From Amphibalanus amphitrite (taxonomy: Eukaryota; Arthropoda; Thecostraca; Balanomorpha; Balanidae), in the NCBI RefSeq assembly GCF_019059575.1, contig NW_024881847.1, positions 372,001-436,000 of the forward strand: DNA of 64,000 bases, given 5' to 3'. Made by a program: the position numbers and the translations under genes. Of this stretch, positions 10,501 to 18,707 are shown piece after piece (position 1 is the first letter of the stretch; every line of letters begins with the position of its first letter). The notes beneath the pieces were generated by a model. It ran no database searches and was not told the origin of the DNA. It saw only the letters and a list, made by a program, of their open reading frames with translations.

Positions 10501-13500
10501 TAGTAAACGCCAGAAGCAGACCCAACCCGAAACCAGGGAGAGAGTAACGTTGCCTGAAAATCAACAGCCTCTACGCTTTGAGGACGATCTCAATCTTGAG
10601 GAGGCGACGCGGCTCTGGCATACGCTGGCCTCATGTCTGATTCAGCAGCGGTTTGGAGCGTCCATGGGAGAGGCTGAGATAGGAACACTGGAAGGTCTCC
10701 TCAACTTCGTGATGGCTCGGTTCGCCGCCCAGTACCCGGACCGGCTGCCGGGCGCTCTTCCACCGGCTGTGCTCCGTCTGCTGCTGACTCTGATGGAGGC
10801 GCTGTCTGCCGGCGGCGGCTGCTCACTGCTGCTGCGTGGCCGGCGCACACCCGGCCTGCGGACGGCCGTCCAGCTGGCCTGCTTCGTCACCCAGCAGCGC
10901 CTGGTTGACCTGCGGCCGCACGTGGCTGACCCGACAGAGGCGGTGCCGGTTCTTTGTCGCTGCGTGCTGTCGGCCATGTTTGGTGACGGCCACCAGTGTC
11001 TGTACGTCACCGAGTCGTCGGCGGCGCTGCAGCTGGTGCATGCGGTGGTGACAGCGCGCCTGCCACTTCAGTTGCTCGCCAGCGACGAGTGGCAAGCTGA
11101 GGCCGATCGGCTCGGCTTCGGTCAACGTATCCGCCACCTAGAGAAGCGCGGTACGCTGCTGACAGTAGCCGGTGACACCATCGCGCGTCGGCTGCACGTG
11201 GTAGTGTCCTGCTCCGTGGAGGATGGTGCCAGAGACAGCCACTTCCCTGAGCTGTGCATGCAGGCGCGCTGGCCGTCCTTTTTCCGCGCTACCGTGCTCA
11301 GCCTGCCGGACTGGCCGGCGGCCGACTATGCTAAGGTGGCGCGCCGCTACATCGGATCGCTGGACAGTCGACTGGCAGGAGCAGCCGTATCCGAACTCCT
11401 CGTCGCACTTCACCTGGCTCCCGGCAGCCAGGCGCAGGCGCATACCAACTCCCTGTCACTGCTGTACCAGCTCTGCGAGGCGTTCGTGGTGACTTTCGTG
11501 CTTCTGCACAGAGACGTTATTACTCGTCTGGAGCAGCTAGTGCAAGAGGTTACGCAACTAGAGGCCGTCCGACGGGCCTGTACCGAGCTCGGTGACCAAG
11601 TAGTCGTCATGCAGCGGGCGGCGTCCGCACTCCAAGAGGAGTGGGCTGTTCGAAAGCAGCATCTGGCTGACGTGGACTCACACGTGCAAAACGTGCAGGC
11701 GACTGTGAACGACCTGTCGCAGCGTCATACCGCCGTCACCTACCGACTGTATCAGCAGCACGAGCTGTTGGACCAGTTGCAGCCTAAGGTCGAAGAGATA
11801 CGCAACAAAATGCATGCCATTGCGTCCCTTGTCGACTTCGGCGCGGCGTTTGCGGAGATATGTGCCTTTGAAGAGCCTCCGGAGGCAGTGTTGGTCGTAT
11901 TCCAGTGTCTGTGTGTTCTGCTGGATAAAGAGCCCATCTGGGAGACAGCCCCGCGGCTTCTGCTGGCTGCCGGTCTGCCGCGGGTGTGCCGGATCATATC
12001 AATAGACATTGTCACTGAGGATCACCTGGACCGGCTAGAGCAGCTGCTGTGTGATCCGTCCGGGGACCAGCTGCGTCCCCAGCTGCAGGAACAGTGTGCG
12101 CCTGCCGTTGACCTGCTGGACTGGCTGCTGCAGCTTACGGTCGGCGGTCGCTGCTACCAGCAGATGGCCTCGGCGGCGGCCCAGTCCAGCCGCCTCTCTG
12201 AGGAGTACGTGCGGCTGCAGACTGCATTGCTTGGCAGTCGACAGCAGGCCGGAAAACTGCAGCAGCTATACAGCGCAGCTGCCGAGCAGCTACAGCGGGC
12301 GAGCGACCTGCTGCAGACGGCCCGACGACGGGTACGACATGCCGAGCAGCGGCGCGACTGGCTCGCCCGGCTGGAGGTCGAGTTGTGGCGGCCGGACGCC
12401 GCGCCAGACGGCTCCCGCTCCGTTGGCTGTCGACTCAGCGAGAGACTCAGCCGGCTGGCGGAGGTGTGTCGTCACCTGCCTGCCACGGCCGCCGTTCTGG
12501 CCGCAGCAGCCACCTTCTGGAGCGGCGGAGGCGTCGAGACCTGCCGACTTCAGCCCTGGCTGCGGCTGTTGTCGTGTCAGCGGGCGGAGGGTTGCGATTG
12601 TCCAGAGGTTAAGCTGCTCCTGCCCTCTCTGCCGGCGAGCCTGCTGGTCGGCCTGCCGGAACAGCTGCGCGGTCAGCTGTCTGGCTGTCCGCCGTGGTTC
12701 AGCCGCCACCCGCTGACCACGGACGCGGACGAGTTTGTGCGCCGCAGCCTGCTGCCCACCTGGTACAGCGACCGGCCCGAGTCGGCTGCCGGCGAACGCG
12801 GTAGTCGTCTCTCGGTGCTGCGGCTCAGTGTGGCGCTGCGCCGACCATCCGTGAAGCTTATTGTCGTCTCCGACCCTGAAGCCCAGCTGGAGCACGGCCT
12901 GCGCCATCTCGATCACCAGCTGCCGACTGTCACTCAAGAAGAGCTGCTGCGGCGGGTGTCGCGAGGTAAACCGACGGAGGAGGGAAGGGACAAGGCGGCT
13001 ATGTCCACAGACGATGGGCGTTTAGAGGACGCCTGGCATAGTGACCAGCATCACCACTCAGTCTTAGGCAGCCTGTTGTCGGGAAAGGCAGAAGACACCG
13101 GTCTTGACCCATCAGCGAAGGAGAGTCAATCCTTCATTGTGCTCAGTGAAGAGAGTCAGACTACAGTGCTGGGCAAGACAACGGTTGTGAGCGTTGAGGA
13201 CTCAGCCAACATCAGCACTGACTCGTTGTTTGCGTTCGTAGCTGCGAACGACCGACGCCTAGTTGTTCGCTGCCCTGGAGACGCGGCCGAGCTGGTGAAC
13301 CGACTTCTGCGTGCCTGTCGCGGCCAGCAGCACCTGGTCACCCACTTAGACTTGTTTCCGAGCAGTGAGACTGTGTCGGCTCTGATCGGGCCGTTGGTGG
13401 TGCGTCTGATCCGACCACAGGTGCACCGCGACCAGCGTACCTATCAGGACGACCTGCGCTACTGGCGGGCGCGCCGAGCCGCAGCGCAGCGCCGTCTTCT

Positions 13501-16279
13501 CGCCCAGTGGCCAGAGCTGCTGGGACTGCTGGAGCAGCTGCTGCGTGCCGGAAGAACCCCGCTACCGTCCCTGGAGAAGACAGCCCGTCCTGCTGCTGGC
13601 CCCACGGCGGCGGCCGTGCTGGCGGCAGCTGCGCCGCGACTCCAGCGGCCGCAGCTAGAACGTCCCACCCTGCGGCCATCCGTGGTGCAGCTCAACGATG
13701 GGGAGACCGGCGGCAGATCGATGACTGACGTGACGTTGATGGCCGCCCCTGCCGAGCCGACACCGCGGCAGGAGCCCGGGTCGGAACTGTGTGACACCGC
13801 GCAACTATCGGCCGAGCTGAAACGACGCCGTCGCGAGACGCGGGCGTCGCTGGAGCTCGCACGCACGTGGCGCGACCGGTTGGAGAGACTCGAGCGTAAC
13901 CAAAGGCTGGCGGAGCGTCGCGCATCCCGAGCACCCAAGCCAACGGCCAGTGCGAAACTAAGTCAGCTCAGCACCGGTCCGCCATCGCAGTTAACGCTTG
14001 GTTACAAGGTGCCATCTGTGGAAGATTTGGCGCACCGGCAACCGAACCAAGACTCAACAAAGGCCGTTGAACTGACGGAAAGTGTGATTTCGTATGCCGA
14101 AACGTCGGATGGACCCCGCGTGTCGTTTAAAATAGATGACGGTGTCTCTCGTTCTGGCACCCAAAGCAAGGCTGATGTCCACACTGGGTCTGAGGATGGA
14201 GCATCCACCAAGGAGAGATCTAAAGCAACTGATGGTTCCTTTAGCGCTGACCATCAGCGAAAGAAGTCGGTCGCCTCGGGTGTGATCAATGCCAGTAGAG
14301 CACACACCGGTGGTGGGGCTGAGAGCCCATCGGAGGGTCGGCGGCGGAGACTCGGATTCACTGTAGGCTCTTTGGTGCCCGACAGCTCAGGGAGCGTGTC
14401 CTCGCTGTTGCCGGGCGGTCGGCGGGCGCGCAGCGGCAGTGCCTCCACCCGCCGCGAGAGCAGAGCGCACCATCGGCGGCGCTCTTCCCGACGGCAGAGC
14501 TCGGCGCCCACCCCTCGCGGACGCCCGTCGATGCCGCTATTCACTGCGGCAGCCGATGGTGAGCCGGTGCCGTCAACGGGACAGCCGGCCGGCGCCCGCC
14601 GCCGGCTGGCTTCGCTGCGCCAGTGTGAGAGCTCTCTGCTGCAGATGGTGGCGGAAGTGGACTCACTGGACGCCGGCGCGGCCAACTGCCGCTACCAGCT
14701 GGCGCTGCTCGTTGAACAGCGCGCGCCACTGCAGCCCGTGGTGGCTTTCTTCTCCGGGCTGTACACGGCCGTGGCCGCGCTGCGCCTGCAGACTGAACGG
14801 CTCTCCCTGGAGCTGTTCGCCGGCTGGCTGGCACTCTCCCTGCGAGCGCGCGCCGCTGCCAAACTGGAGGACCGCAAATCGGCCGACTACTTTCGCCTGC
14901 TGGGCGCGTCAGACGTGCTGCCGCGACTGCTGGAGCGGCTGCCGGACGGCTGGCGGTACGTGTACCTGGTGCTGGCCGCGCTGCTGGCCGCTGGCTGGAC
15001 GGACGAGGCGCGGCTGCGGCTGCTGGTGCACGGCCCGGCCAGCAGCGACGGCTGGCACCAGCGCTGGCTCCCGGCGTGCCCGAGCTGGGCGACCGAGCGC
15101 CAGTGGCTGGCCTTGGGCGCGCTCAGCCGCCAGGTGCCCGCAGTGCGCCGGCTGGTGGCTGCTCTGAAGGCCGGAGACGACGCTGGCTGGCAGGCGCGTC
15201 TAGCGGCGGGCCCTGACGTCCTGGACCGCGGGGGACTGGCCGCCGGCGACTGGGCGCTCGTCTGGCGCGCGCTGCAGCCGGGGGTCATGCCGGCTGTGAT
15301 CGGACAGCTCATCAACTGTGCACTGGGACCGGCTGCACCGCTCGCGCTGGCCGAGCTCGGGGTTGAGGCCAGCGAGGTCAATCAAGCGCTGGGTCAACTG
15401 AGTCACTGTGCTCCAGCCGTCGCCTACTCGGGCCTGTCACAGAGACTGGTGGAGAAGTTGATCACCTACGTGCGCCAGCTGCTTGCTCTTCTGCGTCGGG
15501 AGCGGCGTGACGAACCCCTACCACTGGCCAACGAGACGCCGCCGGCGAACGTGGACTGCCCGTGGGCGCGCTACTTGGCCCAAGAGCGATGTCTGGCGCG
15601 CTCCCAGGTGTGCCGCGTGCATGACGAGCTGGTGGAGGTACGCCGCCTTCTGTCAGCCCGTCTGGCACCCACCAGTCGGCTGGAGGCGCTGGTGACCTGT
15701 CTGGCTGAGCGCTCCACGCCGGCGCAGTGGGTGCCAGCCGGCGGCTCGGCGCCCGGCCGGCTGCCGCTGCTGCTGCGCCACCTGCTGGCCGTAGGCCGGC
15801 ACGTTCAGCAGCTGGTCGAGAGCACGCCGCGTCTGTGGGCTGAGCTGCCGGCCGAGCCGATGACGCTGCGGCTGGGCCAGCTGCCGCGGCCTGCCCAATG
15901 TCTGCCTAGCCTGAGGGAAGCTGTCGCCGCGCGGCTCTGCGTGCCCACTCACCGCGTGGCCGTGACTGTCGTGGACGAGCAGCACCCGGCGCCGGCACGT
16001 GCCGTCCACGTGCGGCTGGACATGCGGCACGTGCACAGCGAGCAGCGGGCACAGCTGGAGGAGCTGGCTGTCGGCTGGCGGCGCCGGCCGCGCGCCGAGC
16101 ACGTCCTGCTGGCGCTCTGTGCCGTCACCGAGCCAGACGATGGTGACGGGCCGCTGGCGCACCATCAGGAGAGCGCGGCTCCGCTGCTGTCGCCCCCCAG
16201 CCGGAGGTCCAGAGCCGGCTCTGTCGTCGACCCCACGATGAAGAAGTTTGTGGAACAGGTGCGGCTCTCCGTTGGATAA
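4529..16279 (+). CDS. DNHD1: Divergent dynein heavy chain, DNHD1-like, 3,916 aa in one exon
   Basis: Dynein heavy chains are axonemal or cytoplasmic motors; DNHD1 is a divergent member linked in mammals to sperm flagella. Seen here: an N-terminal NPY...F region (about residues 30-110) and a linker ending near residue 1090. Next is a P-loop GEPGSGKS (1137-1144) with the downstream pattern of AAA2. AAA3 has GPRGAGKT (1458-1465) and the Walker B-like IVVDDLH (about 1512). AAA4 has a degraded P-loop, GRRTPGLRT (about 2104). The stalk has coiled coils at about 2334-2435 and 2543-2620 around a microtubule-binding-type domain with EEPPEAVLVVF (about 2447). AAA5, AAA6 and a dynein-type C-terminal region run to 3916. 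Disordered inserts lie at about 815-889, 1691-1736 (Ser-rich), 1785-2011 (basic), 2810-2898 and 3125-3358. No module matching AAA1 is found between linker and AAA2. ATG 4529 is the first in frame after a stop; 5' exons cannot be excluded. Neighbouring genes have introns; this one has none. Confidence 0.85.
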   Translation: MDGVQALSSLLHCSARVRDAVFFIPGTEHPSNPYSIQVTSNRSLCRVTSEHWMLYPGGFLHVRADGISEKLNAWEWVREAGVYSRLVNLNFFRTLRLRKAFGAWLSSARAHAFSRSRRRVGEALRFQPPYLSVLTTGLAHLRLALDSMRVTPADLPEGVFSVEALATTVHEMSEVATRQSRLAIHLTLDHVHQLCRQLVSDLERAWRHLHQEHCPSTYDSPVLGTARGRVAHLRSRVARCRRLESLLPVFLRLLASLALAHASASLCSLLEPLTSRLTAERRSLLMIKAEVAQPAAGGGGEEAGTARPQLLIRPDRAQAESRLREMTRDAACMLKLGAERALQPRLEGWAMRQPDTFRSPLASERVNAHEVRFIHVLRDATWGSVEQQTSLITLLTSAMAQDFAIVNDFIENNVWILETFHHCGVDNSRSSKLPSRLTDVITELKQLIAWHSQLDVLPPQLCAGLLQVSLAEVRRKLTESVQRRAAWLLTVVTDALDGARADMRKVMKEVPAEFDGGGAQLSRWFYRITSLIRNTWSRFEPVGIALRCSMLLKHANWQEGHGTAALLEKLDESNKQMTDDWSAYLNALYSRHSALLAELDKRIPHAYRFHESALSAAESVRHQADQLPRWLGHSDVIMKALIPGFDPSMAVRLDKRIGQLLEDVARLTQLMAQLDRVMEEVDEAERVIRLLFHRHVESRPARRTYRRVSEKVGVWTSLRDLLALARLWLMDMRNSELRNLLTADLNAWHQRRRHFISDVAAERQSVRFWRDRMEEVRRLVVMMEAVQGEGTGSDNWSPIVGRMRYLMAERERAAEAATLKSEAQSGKDAIDRQHQLEQSHANDQQDPVTKRNEKAETETKSERKEDMNEAEKEPDEETAEEEKHQETLTRHVSVIYEQVSRTQKIFSAKELVQTMDAKLDAMTFTMQRYVPDFIVPNGLLMDDAVYTISEGASFETEVMFQMSALRAVTDWNLTSAWWRPVLATNEHWERAALLVRRLVGLQRHWVRLHQLVATDVVDTPPAFAKLSSIFCGLTSRLQQEPRLCAHDFSELLEELRLADSIVSECLTEAGPYVEQVVRGQKRWSADQGVPTVLPGDMERQLRVQAEQEGFVLSSEQLDWLVSLHEHLTEHRVAVVTGEPGSGKSTLLGLLRAAKQQILAGSIDDVYLSNGAARVIERVLVGPRRLERLVVSARLMGTLPMVEEWLIIDHDWPSVEEVLVALTPVVEQNHNLVLVLETTDLHQLGPRDRSVSWFSLSPHKLTWRMIMSAWFEQVAKTTLYRYELETLKSLTEQLFPDMIAFLSRHSTTLSRGSTGEQLASGYLGGHQVTMFRQLFTALMSGYDAHLIRNTADTRRVLRRVASLAFVWAFGGALERRHRALFASTARQLMASAELDFPAEGCVMEHALDKRANWCRWPAVAGGHVTTGGRQWHVPVPQQGSVASLAVRLLRCGVHVLLLGPRGAGKTQLLRHEIAPRFQTVSLDHAPYASAPTARRYLQTLCRRVHTAMPRPAIVVDDLHYATDEPGGAGLQHLLREHCRLHGFRSGADFEFRSTGVLPVFATALDVPPPAVAETTHSLAAVAIDARLRRDCFVLTLPTPDASLVAAVFGPVVQHGIWKQLPAGVASTEALFTQCWVEATCRIFVWLQTALPVNAGRPSRAFSLHHVARCVRLALDSANRLLQAELAETGGTDDGGGSDDRISSSSNSSSSGSSDGSRFGSSSGDGSGSNSDASGHTNGGEPMWKLALRVLPESWEHAVASVFQHRLENAADRAMFVDETSRTLIDMRKFVDKYEGERTAKENKHKRDKEQERGFGSMVHLHASQNSVKTAKARCRKSARDGDTVVRKDVTSTVSVTLNDPSSPKNRGVNRKRTSSAKRSVRGNSMWVKMKVGKNERSDKQKAVAEYQSTKPFSSPRGAESRRRSTSIGQTYKSFVRTNHYSIGTVVSLERERLNQQRYGSVVYQRPKSRYVDFSSFARQHSRASSDISSGSSSKRQKQTQPETRERVTLPENQQPLRFEDDLNLEEATRLWHTLASCLIQQRFGASMGEAEIGTLEGLLNFVMARFAAQYPDRLPGALPPAVLRLLLTLMEALSAGGGCSLLLRGRRTPGLRTAVQLACFVTQQRLVDLRPHVADPTEAVPVLCRCVLSAMFGDGHQCLYVTESSAALQLVHAVVTARLPLQLLASDEWQAEADRLGFGQRIRHLEKRGTLLTVAGDTIARRLHVVVSCSVEDGARDSHFPELCMQARWPSFFRATVLSLPDWPAADYAKVARRYIGSLDSRLAGAAVSELLVALHLAPGSQAQAHTNSLSLLYQLCEAFVVTFVLLHRDVITRLEQLVQEVTQLEAVRRACTELGDQVVVMQRAASALQEEWAVRKQHLADVDSHVQNVQATVNDLSQRHTAVTYRLYQQHELLDQLQPKVEEIRNKMHAIASLVDFGAAFAEICAFEEPPEAVLVVFQCLCVLLDKEPIWETAPRLLLAAGLPRVCRIISIDIVTEDHLDRLEQLLCDPSGDQLRPQLQEQCAPAVDLLDWLLQLTVGGRCYQQMASAAAQSSRLSEEYVRLQTALLGSRQQAGKLQQLYSAAAEQLQRASDLLQTARRRVRHAEQRRDWLARLEVELWRPDAAPDGSRSVGCRLSERLSRLAEVCRHLPATAAVLAAAATFWSGGGVETCRLQPWLRLLSCQRAEGCDCPEVKLLLPSLPASLLVGLPEQLRGQLSGCPPWFSRHPLTTDADEFVRRSLLPTWYSDRPESAAGERGSRLSVLRLSVALRRPSVKLIVVSDPEAQLEHGLRHLDHQLPTVTQEELLRRVSRGKPTEEGRDKAAMSTDDGRLEDAWHSDQHHHSVLGSLLSGKAEDTGLDPSAKESQSFIVLSEESQTTVLGKTTVVSVEDSANISTDSLFAFVAANDRRLVVRCPGDAAELVNRLLRACRGQQHLVTHLDLFPSSETVSALIGPLVVRLIRPQVHRDQRTYQDDLRYWRARRAAAQRRLLAQWPELLGLLEQLLRAGRTPLPSLEKTARPAAGPTAAAVLAAAAPRLQRPQLERPTLRPSVVQLNDGETGGRSMTDVTLMAAPAEPTPRQEPGSELCDTAQLSAELKRRRRETRASLELARTWRDRLERLERNQRLAERRASRAPKPTASAKLSQLSTGPPSQLTLGYKVPSVEDLAHRQPNQDSTKAVELTESVISYAETSDGPRVSFKIDDGVSRSGTQSKADVHTGSEDGASTKERSKATDGSFSADHQRKKSVASGVINASRAHTGGGAESPSEGRRRRLGFTVGSLVPDSSGSVSSLLPGGRRARSGSASTRRESRAHHRRRSSRRQSSAPTPRGRPSMPLFTAAADGEPVPSTGQPAGARRRLASLRQCESSLLQMVAEVDSLDAGAANCRYQLALLVEQRAPLQPVVAFFSGLYTAVAALRLQTERLSLELFAGWLALSLRARAAAKLEDRKSADYFRLLGASDVLPRLLERLPDGWRYVYLVLAALLAAGWTDEARLRLLVHGPASSDGWHQRWLPACPSWATERQWLALGALSRQVPAVRRLVAALKAGDDAGWQARLAAGPDVLDRGGLAAGDWALVWRALQPGVMPAVIGQLINCALGPAAPLALAELGVEASEVNQALGQLSHCAPAVAYSGLSQRLVEKLITYVRQLLALLRRERRDEPLPLANETPPANVDCPWARYLAQERCLARSQVCRVHDELVEVRRLLSARLAPTSRLEALVTCLAERSTPAQWVPAGGSAPGRLPLLLRHLLAVGRHVQQLVESTPRLWAELPAEPMTLRLGQLPRPAQCLPSLREAVAARLCVPTHRVAVTVVDEQHPAPARAVHVRLDMRHVHSEQRAQLEELAVGWRRRPRAEHVLLALCAVTEPDDGDGPLAHHQESAAPLLSPPSRRSRAGSVVDPTMKKFVEQVRLSVG

Positions 16280-16855
16280 TGGTGACAGGTGGAGATTTCG
16301 AGCTTCACTTGCCTTCTATACGGTTGGTGATCGGCGTTAAAACTGTGTAGGTATGTGGTTTACATATCTGTGTTGCTCCGAATACGCTCAAATAAAGCGC
16401 TCTAACGTCGCCTATTACTACTGCATTGATATCCCCGACTTACTTTTTGCTTGCCTTCATGGGATAAGCTGGGAAGTTTGCAGTCGGAGAAAAACAATGA
16501 AAAATAACTATCACACATGCATGTTCAGAAGCCTCTATCGGCTCCAGCGACCTGTCATTGACCTTAGCAATAAGCGCAATTCGCAAACGACCTAACAGCT
16601 ACAACATTGTGCGCAACTGCCTGGCCAAGTGGAACAGATACGAGTGACTATAATAATGCGACTAATTCTGGCCAATTTGATCCGACAAATCCTGACCAAT
16701 CATCAAAAATTAGGTTTAGTGTTTGGCGAATTGCATACGAAAAATGATCGTAGGGCAAATGTTATATTTTTAAAAGGTTTACACGCTTAACTAGTCAAGG
16801 CTTTGTAAAAATGATCCATCTAATAACAGTAGGTACAATGATCAAGAGGTTACCA
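16280..16855. other. 3' UTR and spacer of the dynein-like gene
   Basis: The sequence is AT-rich with no further coding signal. A poly(A) signal lies at 16391-16396. Confidence 0.5.
16391..16396 (+). promoter_or_regulatory. Poly(A) signal AATAAA, dynein-like gene
   Basis: The canonical hexamer lies 112 bases after the stop codon at 16279 and is the first one on this strand downstream of the gene. Confidence 0.5.
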
Positions 16856-17008
16856 CTAACCTTCGCCCCAGTGGGGGGGGGGCATATGTTACCACCCTGT
16901 CGCGTTCTTTGCGTGTGAATAGAAAACCGCGCCAGCACCTTTTTGCACATCAATTTGAGACAATGTGTGAAATTTTTGACCCCAGGTCATGTCAGGTCAG
17001 GTCACCAG

Positions 17009-17249
17009 AGGCCAGTTTCACCAATAAAATACAGACGGCTGCGATTATTTTTTGATAAAACGATAGTCTCAAAATGTCATTTACTGCTGAAAATACTAAT
17101 CGCTGACTTGAAAAATGTAATAACTTAGCTTTCAAGTGCTATATTATTTGGTCAGTAACTAATTTTGCCACCGGTAAATAGGATTTATAGACTATCGTTT
17201 TGTCAAAAAATAATCGCAGCCGTCTGTTTTTTATTGGTGAAACTGGCCT
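17009..17249. mobile_element. 241-bp hairpin MITE
   Basis: Arms of about 60 bp begin with AGGCCAGTTTCACCAATAAA and return as its inverted copy ending AACTGGCCT, with about two mismatches. The centre is AT-rich and non-coding. The flanks carry AGGTCA on both sides, which belongs to the host repeat, so no clear target duplication can be called. Confidence 0.65.
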
Positions 17250-17352
17250 CAGGTCAAGTTAACTGACCAAGCCTAAAAAAGTTTGCAATAATGTTCAGCC
17301 TGCAGTGTTTGTCAGAGAGGCTTTAAACTTGGTGGATTGCATGATTACGAGC

Positions 17353-17450
17353 GAGCGAGCGCAGCGAGCGAAGCGAAGTCTTTTCAATATAACGGAAAAA
17401 TCTCAGTATGAGCGGCCCGGCCCGGCCCGGCCCGGCCCGGCCCGGCCTGT
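17353..17450. repeat. Simple repeats: GAGC-rich and (CCCGG)n
   Basis: A GAGCGAGC-type tract near 17351-17379 is followed by about six tandem copies of a GC-only pentamer at 17414-17447. Confidence 0.8.
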
Positions 17451-17727
17451 TACGCTTTTGAGAGGCTTATATCTCAGCAACCGCTGGACCAATTGGCCTG
17501 CGGTCTTTTTTGCTGGGTAGCCCAATCCCTTCTACCCCGTAATTGACTACTTTTGATACATCTCAGTGACCGTCGTGGCACGTGCCACGTGAAAAGTCAA
17601 GGGTGTTCAAGCAGTTTTGCAAAAGTAGTGATTTTGAGAGGCCCATATCTCAGCAGCGGCTTGGGCGATTGTCTTGCGGTAAGTTTTATAGGGTAGCTGC
17701 ATCTCTTCTACCAAAGGTCGGATACTC

Positions 17728-18707
17728 TTAAGGGGCCCTGACACTTGCACGATTTTGTGACACGAATCAAATCGTGCCCGTGCGCATACTAGTCGCAAAC
17801 TGACGTGAAGTGTGCGTTAGCTCGTCGTGACTTCGTGCCATGTCGGGGCGAGAAGTTTGAAATGTTCAAAGTTTTGGTCACGACAAAATATCGCGACCGG
17901 ATCGTGAACTATGCGCAAACTGTTCGTGAACTCGTCGTGAACTCGTCGGGACGGTGCGGGAAGTGCGTAAACTATGCGCAAACTATGCGAAAAGTATTCG
18001 TGAACTCGTCGTACCAGCCCGTGCCAATGTGTGGATCTCGGCTTGCTTCGCAGCGCGAAATTTGGGATTGTTGGGTGTTTTTCCCTAGTCGATTGGACGC
18101 TTAGATGGGAAGTTATGACGGAAATTGTATTTAACAGGTCATTTCAGATCAAAGAGGTCAAGCTAGGTCACACGGGCTCAGGTTAGGTCACAGAGGTCAA
18201 ATTAGGTCACACGGTATCAGGTTAGGTCACAGAGGTCACCATGAAGTCACGATAGGTCACGCCAGGTCACAGAGGTCAGCCAAGGTCACGATAGGTCAAT
18301 CCAGGTCAAACTGGTCACATTGTCCTGACCGTAGTCAGGACATTTGTGTCACTGGAGCTCACGATGGGTCAGGCCAGGACACGGGGAAATTGGTAAATGG
18401 GAGGTCCCATTTATATACATGGCATGCCCAAGTCGGCACAAATTGCGCAAACTTGTCGTGCCAATGCGGCAAGTGCGTAAACTATGCGCAAACTATGCGG
18501 AAAGTATGCGTGAACTCGTCGTACCAGTCCGTGTCAATGTGGACACTGATGGTCACGCATTCGTGAATTATTCGTGAAATCGTCCTGAGCTGGTCGTGCA
18601 CTAGTCGTGAACAGTGCGGGAGCCACCCCAGTTCGTGCACGAAAATGGCACGGCTTGCCACGACAAAATCGTGACCAAAAGTCGCGCAAGTGTCAAGGCA
18701 CCTTTAA
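17728..18707. mobile_element. 980-bp TTAA element of a second TIR type
   Basis: TTAAGGGGCCCTGACACTTG on the left matches, inverted, the right end CAAGTGTCAAGGCACCTTTAA. Both ends coincide with TTAA. The interior has repeated CGTGAACTCGTCGT and ACTATGCGCAAACTATGCG units near both ends and AGGTCA clusters in the middle. Its TIR differs from the CCC-beginning family, so a different TTAA-using transposase (Kolobok or another piggyBac lineage) is possible. Non-coding. Confidence 0.65.

Noticed and set aside
5095..16241. Many ORFs of 60-240 codons in other frames across the dynein-like gene
   Set aside because: They lie in GC-rich coding DNA where stop codons are rare in shadow frames; compositions are Arg/Ala/Pro-rich and no domains appear.
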